Source: Thermomicrobiales bacterium
GTDB lineage: Bacteria > Chloroflexota > Chloroflexia > Thermomicrobiales > UBA6265
Direction: 5' to 3'
Assembly (NCBI GenBank): GCA_030446955.1
Contig: JAUJMG010000263.1
Location: forward strand, 1 to 6,130
Length of the DNA stretch: 6,130 nt
Shown in pieces: positions 1 to 5,330 of the stretch; position 1 is the stretch's first letter, and each line of letters begins with the position of its first letter. The notes beneath the pieces are model-generated. The model made no database searches and had not been told where the DNA came from. It was given only the letters and a program-made list of their open reading frames with translations. Both the position numbers and the translations under genes were made by a program.

Positions 1-370
1 CGAGGGCGGTCCACTCCGGCTTGGAGTAGATGTAGACGGTCTGGATCGGGGAGCCGTTCGCCTTCGCCAGCAGGGCCGCGGAGCCGGCGGTGGAGCCAAA
101 GTCGATCGCGTCGGAGCGGAGGAACTCGTTGGCCTTGTTGCTGCCAGCGCTCAGCACCCACTTGACGCCGATCTCGTCGGCCTTGAACTCCTCTTCCAGC
201 CAACCGAAGCGGCGCAGCACCAGGCTGCTGGGGTTGTAGTAGGCGTAGTCGAGGCGGATCTCCTCCGGCTTCTCCTGGGCAGATGCCGGGCCGACCGTCA
301 CTGCCAGCAGCGGCAGGAGCAGCAGGCCGAGGGCGAAGAGCGTGGTCCAGCGATGTCGGGTCGCGGTCAT
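1..370 (-). CDS. ssuA: Sulfonate-type ABC transporter, periplasmic/extracellular substrate-binding protein (5' part, cut by window edge)
   Basis: This is the solute receptor of an organosulfur importer; it would bind an aliphatic sulfonate or similar compound outside the membrane and deliver it to the permease. Only the first 123 residues are visible, with no stop before the left edge. Residues 1-31 form a standard Sec signal peptide: basic start (RHR), leucine-rich core, and an ASA cleavage site before QEKPEE. There is no lipobox cysteine. The mature part contains DYAYYNPSSLVL, WVLSAGSNKANEFL and DFGSTAGSAALLAKANG, a pattern I associate with the SsuA/TauA-like family (NMT1-type fold). The ATG is preceded at 5 bases by GGAGG. 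It lies 35 bases downstream of the ssuB-like stop, so the two genes are almost certainly cotranscribed under the SAM riboswitch. The exact substrate is inferred: taurine, other sulfonates or sulfate esters are alternatives. Confidence 0.88.
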   Translation of the reverse strand, partial: MTATRHRWTTLFALGLLLLPLLAVTVGPASAQEKPEEIRLDYAYYNPSSLVLRRFGWLEEEFKADEIGVKWVLSAGSNKANEFLRSDAIDFGSTAGSAALLAKANGSPIQTVYIYSKPEWTAL

Positions 371-375
371 GAAAT

Positions 376-380
376 CCTCC
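376..380 (-). promoter_or_regulatory. Shine-Dalgarno of the ssuA-like gene
   Basis: On the minus strand this reads GGAGG, five bases before the ATG at 370. It fixes the start of the binding-protein gene, which is otherwise truncated by the window edge. Confidence 0.8.
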
Positions 381-404
381 AGAAACTCGACGAGTGAAAG
401 ATCG

Positions 405-1175
405 TTAGGCGACGGCCGCGACATCCATGGCGGCTGCGGGAGACGAGAAGCCGACGTGGGAGAGAAGCTCCGCCCGCAGCGCGGCGAGGGCGGGGTCGCT
501 GCGGTCGCGCGGTCGAGGCAGCGAGACCGGCAGGGTCGCCGTCACGGTTGCCGGCCGCTGGCCAAGGACGACGACGCGATCGGCCAGGAAGAGGGCCTCG
601 TCGACGTCGTGGGTCACCAGCACCACAGTGGGGCTCAGCTCCCGGCAGACGCCGGCGACCAGGTCCTGCATCCGCATCCGGTTCAGGGCGTCGAGCGCGG
701 CGAACGGCTCGTCCAGCAGAAGAACACCCGGCCGCCCGATCAGGGCCCGGGCCAGCGCGGCCCGCTGCGCCATGCCGCCAGAGAGCTGGTGCGGGCGCGA
801 GGCTCCGAACCCGGTCAGGCCGACGAGTTCCAGCAGCGCCTCCGGCGACGGCGCGTTCGGCAGCCGGCGCCCGCCAAGGGCGACGTTGGCTGCCACGGTC
901 TTCCAGGGGAGCAGGCGCGGCTCTTGGAAGACGACCGCGCAGCGCGGGTCGATTCCGGTGACCTCTTGCTCACCAAGCCGAACGGTGCCGGTTGACGGCC
1001 GGTCCAGGCCCGCCATCAAGCGGAGCAGCGTCGACTTGCCGCAGCCGCTGGGGCCGAGCACAGCCACAAACTCGCCGGCGGCGATCTCCAGCCCGACGTC
1101 CTGAAGAACCGGGAGCGCGGCCTCACCCATCCCGAACCGTTTCCCTACCCGCGACACCGTGACCGATTCGGCCAT
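405..1175 (-). CDS. ssuB: Sulfonate-type ABC transporter ATP-binding protein, SsuB/TauB-like
   Basis: This is the cytoplasmic ATPase that powers the sulfonate-type importer, 256 aa, normal for the family. All nucleotide-binding motifs are present: Walker A GPSGCGKST (residues 41-49), Q-loop Gln84, signature LSGG (131-134, followed by MAQR), Walker B VLLLDEP (151-157) and switch His189 (VTHD). The stretch VVFQEPRLLPWKTVAANV after the Q-loop is typical of the SsuB/TauB/NrtD group. The reading frame stays open upstream to 1436, but that extension would run through the riboswitch and terminator. The ATG at 1175 has GGAGG five bases before it, and the protein begins right at the usual ABC N-terminus. 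It ends in TAA, 34 bases before the ssuA-like gene. As first gene after the SAM-I riboswitch it is presumably repressed by SAM. The specific substrate is inferred; nitrate and thiamine-precursor ATPases are related. Confidence 0.92.
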   Translation of the reverse strand: MAESVTVSRVGKRFGMGEAALPVLQDVGLEIAAGEFVAVLGPSGCGKSTLLRLMAGLDRPSTGTVRLGEQEVTGIDPRCAVVFQEPRLLPWKTVAANVALGGRRLPNAPSPEALLELVGLTGFGASRPHQLSGGMAQRAALARALIGRPGVLLLDEPFAALDALNRMRMQDLVAGVCRELSPTVVLVTHDVDEALFLADRVVVLGQRPATVTATLPVSLPRPRDRSDPALAALRAELLSHVGFSSPAAAMDVAAVA

Positions 1176-1180
1176 GGCTT

Positions 1181-1185
1181 CCTCC
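1181..1185 (-). promoter_or_regulatory. Shine-Dalgarno deciding the ssuB-like start
   Basis: On the minus strand this reads GGAGG (within GCGGAGGAA), five bases before the ATG at 1175. It supports that start over the longer open frame reaching 1436, whose N-terminal extension looks non-coding. Confidence 0.85.
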
Positions 1186-1231
1186 GCTTTCCCGTTCTTG
1201 CCGGCGTCATCACCGGCCCAACATCGTCGAC

Positions 1232-1259
1232 AAAAAACCCCCATCCAGATGGATGAGGG
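1232..1259 (-). terminator. Intrinsic terminator of the SAM riboswitch (expression platform)
   Basis: In minus-strand RNA, CCCUCAUCC (1259-1251) pairs with GGAUGGGGG (1246-1238) across a four-base AUCU loop. This gives a nine-base-pair stem with one G-U pair, directly followed by six U (1237-1232). The stem ends 57 bases before the ssuB-like ATG, so termination would prevent translation of the whole operon. Its 5' arm can instead pair with the 3' strand of riboswitch helix P1 (1309-1302), which gives a ready antiterminator. It therefore looks like the OFF state triggered by SAM rather than the end of a gene. Confidence 0.93.
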
Positions 1260-1301
1260 TGCGAGACCACGCCACGACAGGGTCGGCGGCGCTGCCCCGA
1301 G

Positions 1302-1408
1302 CCCCCATCTTCCAGGTCGACCTGTCGGACTTAGCACCTGCCCGGCGGCGTTGCCGGGAGGTTGCTGGGGCTTCATCGGGCCGATCCCTCTGCCCCTCTG
1401 GATGGGAG
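1302..1408 (-). promoter_or_regulatory. SAM-I (S-box) riboswitch aptamer
   Basis: Minus-strand RNA shows the full S-box core. P1 is CUCCCAUC (1408-1401) with GAUGGGGG (1309-1302). P2 is GGGGC (1396-1392) with GCCCC (1371-1367). The conserved kink-turn pieces CAGAGGGA and CGAUGAAG are present, as are CAGCAACC and GGUGCUAA. P3 spans 1362-1336, with ACCU/AGGU plus CCCGGC/GCCGGG and a single C bulge. P4 is CAGG-UCGA-CCUG (1324-1313), followed by GGAAGAU. The pseudoknot is UCGG in the P2 loop (1384-1381) with CCGA (1328-1325); this differs from the CUGG/CCAG I recall in Bacillus subtilis yitJ but still pairs fully. The family binds S-adenosylmethionine and generally lowers expression of sulfur and methionine genes. 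Here it precedes a terminator and the ssuB-like gene, so SAM should stop transcription of the importer. Confidence 0.97.
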
Positions 1409-1435
1409 TGGTGCGCTCTTTGGTTGTTGCCCGCA

Positions 1436-1464
1436 AATCTACAGTCGTGGATCAAGAATGTCAA
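1436..1464 (-). promoter_or_regulatory. SigA/sigma-70 promoter of the riboswitch-ssuBA transcript
   Basis: On the minus strand a perfect -35 TTGACA (1464-1459) is followed after exactly 17 bases by -10 TAGATT (1441-1436), which matches TATAAT at four of six positions. Transcription would start near 1429, about 20 bases before riboswitch helix P1. The position relative to the aptamer is what is expected, and the near-consensus form suggests a strong promoter whose output is controlled mainly by the riboswitch. Confidence 0.8.
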
Positions 1465-1522
1465 CAACTACAGCAGAGGTATCGGTTGTGGCAATTACGA
1501 CGCTCAATCCACGCGAGAATAC

Positions 1523-1551
1523 TTGACGCCGGTGGACAGGTAATGGTTACT
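1523..1551 (+). promoter_or_regulatory. Tentative promoter of the CUT1 importer operon
   Basis: TTGACG (1523-1528, five of six to the -35 consensus) lies 17 bases before GTTACT (1546-1551), only three of six to the -10 consensus. The start would fall near 1558, giving a leader of about 40 bases before the ATG at 1596. A small palindrome, GTAA-TGG-TTAC (1540-1550), overlaps the weak -10 and could be a regulator site. The weak -10 would suit an activated or alternative-sigma promoter, but this may be chance. Confidence 0.35.
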
Positions 1552-1582
1552 ACCGCCTACTTCATTGGAGAAGTCGACAGTC

Positions 1583-1589
1583 GGGGGAG
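1583..1589 (+). promoter_or_regulatory. Shine-Dalgarno deciding the binding-protein start
   Basis: GGGGGAG ends directly against the first in-frame ATG (1590), leaving no spacer. It lies six bases before the second in-frame ATG (1596). The second ATG is therefore the likelier start; the difference is only two residues (Met-Asp). Confidence 0.75.
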
Positions 1590-1595
1590 ATGGAC

Positions 1596-3005
1596 ATGCG
1601 AGGACGCACGCCAGTTTGGGGAACAGGAATCTCGCGACGGACCCTGCTGAAGGGCACCGGGGCCGCGGCGCTGGCCGCGGCGATGGGCCCGCAACTGAAG
1701 GCCCGGGCGACGACGTTCCAGACGCCGACGGTCAACATCAGCGGCACCGAGCTCAAGATCCTGCAGTGGAGCCACTTCGTTCCCACCTACGACACCTGGT
1801 TCGACAACTTCGTCAAGGAGTGGGGCACGGCCAACGGCGTCACCACGACGGTCGACCACATCAACACCGCTGACGTACCCGCGGCGATCGCGGCGGAGAT
1901 TAGCGCCGGCCAGGGACACGATCTGATCGAGCACATCGTGCCCGTCGCTCAGTACGGCCCGGCGATGCTGGATATGACCGACGTGGTTCAGGAGATGACG
2001 AACCGGCACGGTCCGCAGTTGGACCTCGCCAAGCGCAACTCCTTCAACCCAACCACCAACACCTACTACGCCTTCAACCACGGCTACGCGCCGGATCCGG
2101 CCAACTACCGCAAGAGCCTCTGGGAGCAGGCCGGTCTGCCAAACGGCCCGGCCACGTTCGATGAACTGCTCGAGGGCGGCGGCAAGATCATGAACGAGCA
2201 GGGCGTCCAGATGGGCATCGGGATGTCCAACGAGGTCGACTCCAACATGGCCGCTCAGGCGATGATGTGGGCCTTCGGCGGCGCGGTCCAGGACGAGAAC
2301 GAGAACGTGGTCATCAACTCCCCGGAGACGATCGCGGCCGTGGAGTACATGGCCAAGCTGTTCGAGACGGCGATGACACCGGAGGTCTTCGGCTGGACGG
2401 CGGCATCCAACAACCAACTGATGATCGCCGGTCAGGCCTCCTACATCCTGAACTCGATCTCTGCCTACCGGACCGCGCAGGCGGACCAGCCGGACGTCGC
2501 CAAGGACGTCTTCTTCGGCACCCCGCTGGTCGGTCCGGCCGGTCCCGAGCGGGCGCTGGCCCACGGTCACGCGGTCTTCAACTACATGATCCCGAAGCAC
2601 TCCAAGTTCCCGGACACGGCCAAGGAGTTCCTGTTCCACCTGGTCGCCAACTACGACCAGGCAGCGAACGAGAGCAAGCTCTACAACTTTCCCGCCTTCC
2701 CGAGCACCGTGCCGAACCTGACGCAGGAGGGCGGGCCGCTCGACAACGACCCGTTCGGCTCCGAGCCGGCGAACAAGCTGGCCCCGCTGAAGACCGCCGA
2801 GCAGTGGACGACCAATCTCGGTTGGCCTGGGCCGGCGAACCCCGCCATCGGCGAGGTCTTCGGCAGCTTTATCCTGCCGAACATGATGGCCCGCACCGCG
2901 CGCGGCGAGATGTCGGCCGCGGAGTCGGTGGCGAAGGCGGAGCAGGACACCCTACCGATCTTCGAGAAGTGGCGGTCGCAGGGGCTCATCGGCGGCGGCC
3001 AGTAG
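1596..3005 (+). CDS. CUT1-type ABC transporter solute-binding protein with Tat signal
   Basis: This is the extracellular receptor of a carbohydrate-type importer, 469 aa from the ATG at 1596, chosen by Shine-Dalgarno spacing. The N-terminus has a twin-arginine motif SRRTLLK (residues 13-19), then an alanine-rich hydrophobic stretch (about 20-32) and a possible ARA cleavage site near residue 38. Export is thus probably by the Tat system in folded form. There is no lipobox and no cysteine anywhere in the protein. The mature part reads as solute-binding protein family 1: an early strand ELKILQWSHFVPTYDTWFDNF, the segment AAEISAGQGHDLIEH, the hinge-proximal GLPNGPATFDELLEGG, and the later AKEFLFHLV. 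It heads an operon with its own ATPase and two permeases. The substrate (sugar, oligosaccharide, glycerol phosphate or similar) cannot be read from sequence. A strong stem-loop follows its stop. Confidence 0.9.
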   Translation: MRGRTPVWGTGISRRTLLKGTGAAALAAAMGPQLKARATTFQTPTVNISGTELKILQWSHFVPTYDTWFDNFVKEWGTANGVTTTVDHINTADVPAAIAAEISAGQGHDLIEHIVPVAQYGPAMLDMTDVVQEMTNRHGPQLDLAKRNSFNPTTNTYYAFNHGYAPDPANYRKSLWEQAGLPNGPATFDELLEGGGKIMNEQGVQMGIGMSNEVDSNMAAQAMMWAFGGAVQDENENVVINSPETIAAVEYMAKLFETAMTPEVFGWTAASNNQLMIAGQASYILNSISAYRTAQADQPDVAKDVFFGTPLVGPAGPERALAHGHAVFNYMIPKHSKFPDTAKEFLFHLVANYDQAANESKLYNFPAFPSTVPNLTQEGGPLDNDPFGSEPANKLAPLKTAEQWTTNLGWPGPANPAIGEVFGSFILPNMMARTARGEMSAAESVAKAEQDTLPIFEKWRSQGLIGGGQ

Positions 3006-3013
3006 AGAGTCTT

Positions 3014-3046
3014 GGGGCGATTGACCCGCTGTGGGTCAGTCGCCCC
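3014..3046 (+). terminator. Strong stem-loop after the binding-protein gene (partial terminator or mRNA stabiliser)
   Basis: GGGGCGATTGACCC (3014-3027) pairs along all 14 positions with GGGTCAGTCGCCCC (3033-3046), one pair being G-U, over a five-base GCTGT loop. It starts nine bases after the stop codon. No U-run follows (the next bases are CACCACCCTCC), so it is not a standard intrinsic terminator. In importer operons such a hairpin after the binding-protein gene commonly protects the upstream message from 3' decay or lets only some polymerases continue, giving binding protein in excess. That role is inferred here. Confidence 0.6.
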
Positions 3047-3091
3047 CACCACCCTCCTGGGCATAGAAGCCGGCCCGGCGTCGCCCGACTT

Positions 3092-3107
3092 CAATACTGT
3101 TGTATTG
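3092..3107 (+). promoter_or_regulatory. Palindrome in an AT-rich island, possible operator
   Basis: CAATAC and GTATTG form perfect six-base inverted arms around TGTT. The site sits in an AT-rich stretch (about 3088-3128) that contrasts with the GC-rich surroundings, 128 bases before the ATPase start. Such a site would suit a dimeric repressor of the GntR, MarR or LacI kind. A -10-like GATATT lies at 3116-3121, but no convincing -35 is spaced for it. No regulator gene is present in the window. Confidence 0.4.
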
Positions 3108-3129
3108 TTTGCCGTGATATTCCTCTTCA

Positions 3130-3195
3130 GCCGGCGGGAGCCGGCATATCTGATTGACCCCGGGGCTGGCGCCCCGGAATGGAGTGCATGCCGGT
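3130..3195 (+). other. Foldable leader before the ATPase gene
   Basis: Several pairings are possible. GCCGGC (3130-3135) pairs with GCCGGC (3140-3145) over GGGA. CCGGGGC (3160-3166) pairs with GCCCCGG (3171-3177) over TGGC. Alternatively GCCGGCAT (3140-3147) pairs with ATGCCGGT (3188-3195), enclosing the second hairpin. The first and third pairings share bases and exclude each other. I recognise no riboswitch class. In DNA this GC-rich, chance folding is a serious alternative. Confidence 0.35.
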
Positions 3196-3234
3196 GACCC
3201 TCCTTGTGCCCGCATCAACGGGGATGTCCGCGTC

Positions 3235-4257
<1,023 letters not shown>

Positions 4258-4281
4258 GCGCGGTTCCAGCCAGGATCGCGC

Positions 4282-4305
4282 CGATAGTGGAGCGTGTGAC
4301 TATCG
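4282..4305 (+). repeat. Inverted repeat before permease 1
   Basis: CGATAGT (4282-4288) and ACTATCG (4299-4305) are perfect seven-base inverted arms around a ten-base spacer, in the 121-base gap between the ATPase and permease genes. It could be a regulator site or an RNA hairpin; nothing in the sequence decides between them. Confidence 0.45.
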
Positions 4306-4315
4306 TGTCCGAAGC

Positions 4316-4334
4316 CCGCCGCGTGGAGCGGCGG
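4316..4334 (+). repeat. GC-rich stem-loop before permease 1
   Basis: CCGCCGC (4316-4322) pairs with GCGGCGG (4328-4334) over a five-base GTGGA loop. The following ACCCTTCC has no U-run, so it is not a clear terminator. It may modulate message stability or read-through between the ATPase and permease genes. Confidence 0.4.
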
Positions 4335-4378
4335 ACCCTTCCGGTTTCCGTTCAGCAGAGACGAGCAGGGACCCAACA

Positions 4379-5329
4379 ATGAGCACCATTGCCGCCGCGC
4401 ATCCACCAGAGATTCGGGAACGCCGCTACCTGCTGGACCGGGAAGGAGTCCTCGGGCCGCTGATGCTGCTGCCCGCGGTCGTCTATATCGTCGCCCTGGT
4501 CGGCTTCCCGCTCGGCCTCGCGATCGCCTACAGCATGAGCGACGTGACGGTCGGTGACCAGGGGTTGGACTGGGTCGGGTTCCGCAATTTCGTGGACGTG
4601 GCCAAGAACGGGACCTTCCAGAAGGCGCTGCGCAACACCTTCATCTTCACCCTTGTCTCCCAGGTGCTGGTCCTGACGCTGGCGAACATCCTGGCGCTGG
4701 TGCTCTCGGCGGACTTCAAGGGCAAGCGCCTCGTCCGCTTCCTGGTGCTGCTGCCCTGGACGACCCCGATCGCCCTTGGCGCGATCGGCTGGCTCTGGCT
4801 GCTGGACCCGGTCTACAGCCCAATCGACTGGGTGCTGCGGCAGGTGAATCTCCTCGGCCCGGGGACCATCTTCGGCCCCCGAGGGAACATGTACTGGACG
4901 GCGAAGGCCGATTTGGCCCAACTCTCCGTGCTGCTGATTCACACCTGGCGGACGCTGCCCCTAGCGACGGTGATCCTGCTGGCGGGGCTGACCGCGATCC
5001 CGCAGGACGTGAAGGATGCGGCGAACGTGGACGGCGCCGGTTTCTGGCGCCAATTGATCTACATCCGCATCCCGCTCCTGCTGCCGATCATGGCCGTGGC
5101 GACGTTGTTCGGAATGGTCTTCACCTTCACGGACATGACCGTGGTCTACGTCCTGACCCGGGGCGGCCCGATCGACAACACCCAGGTGCTCGCCAGTTGG
5201 GCCTATTTCAAGGGAATCGAGGGCGGCAACCTGGCCCAGGGAGCGGCGATCGCGATGTTCCTCTTCCCGGTGCTGGCCGGGGTGGCGGTGCTGATGCTGC
5301 GGATGGCGCGACGAACGGAGACGACCTGA
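4379..5329 (+). CDS. CUT1-type ABC transporter permease, MalF/UgpA-like
   Basis: This is one of the two membrane subunits forming the translocation path of the carbohydrate-type importer, 316 aa. A charged N-terminus (RERRYLLDREG) precedes six likely membrane segments at roughly residues 25-50, 86-110, 118-142, 182-205, 234-255 and 285-307. The ATPase-docking EAA loop is clear: DAANVDGAGFWRQLIYIRIP (residues 213-232), with Asp in place of the usual Glu. The open frame extends back to 4103 inside the ATPase gene, but the ATG at 4379 gives the usual membrane-protein N-terminus and has GGGA seven bases before it. The six-segment MalF/UgpA type fits a protein of this length. Permease 2 begins one base after its stop, so the two are translationally coupled. 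The substrate is unknown. Confidence 0.93.
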   Translation: MSTIAAAHPPEIRERRYLLDREGVLGPLMLLPAVVYIVALVGFPLGLAIAYSMSDVTVGDQGLDWVGFRNFVDVAKNGTFQKALRNTFIFTLVSQVLVLTLANILALVLSADFKGKRLVRFLVLLPWTTPIALGAIGWLWLLDPVYSPIDWVLRQVNLLGPGTIFGPRGNMYWTAKADLAQLSVLLIHTWRTLPLATVILLAGLTAIPQDVKDAANVDGAGFWRQLIYIRIPLLLPIMAVATLFGMVFTFTDMTVVYVLTRGGPIDNTQVLASWAYFKGIEGGNLAQGAAIAMFLFPVLAGVAVLMLRMARRTETT

Positions 5330-5330
5330 G

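Noticed and set aside
1176..1436. N-terminal extension of the ssuB-like frame upstream of 1175
   Set aside because: It would translate through the riboswitch and terminator, has no family similarity that I can see, and the ATG at 1175 has an ideal Shine-Dalgarno.
1159..1650. Plus-strand open frame across the divergent region
   Set aside because: It lies antisense to the riboswitch and overlaps the binding-protein start; its composition looks like chance coding in GC-rich DNA.
1557..2639. Long minus-strand open frame (360 codons) opposite the binding-protein gene
   Set aside because: It is antisense to a clear family member; the predicted protein is rich in Arg, Gly, Val and His with no recognisable domain, as expected from the complement of GC-rich codons.
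3014..3046. Classical Rho-independent terminator ending the binding-protein transcript
   Set aside because: The stem is strong but no U-run follows on either strand, and the downstream ATPase and permease genes need a transcript, so full termination is not supported.
3160..3177. Known riboswitch in the ATPase leader
   Set aside because: I compared it by eye with the glycine, fluoride, guanidine, ZTP and SAM-type cores I remember; none of their conserved bases are present.
3154..3234. Upstream extension of the carbohydrate ATPase
   Set aside because: It adds 27 residues before the normal family N-terminus and covers a GC-rich hairpin; no good ribosome site precedes it.
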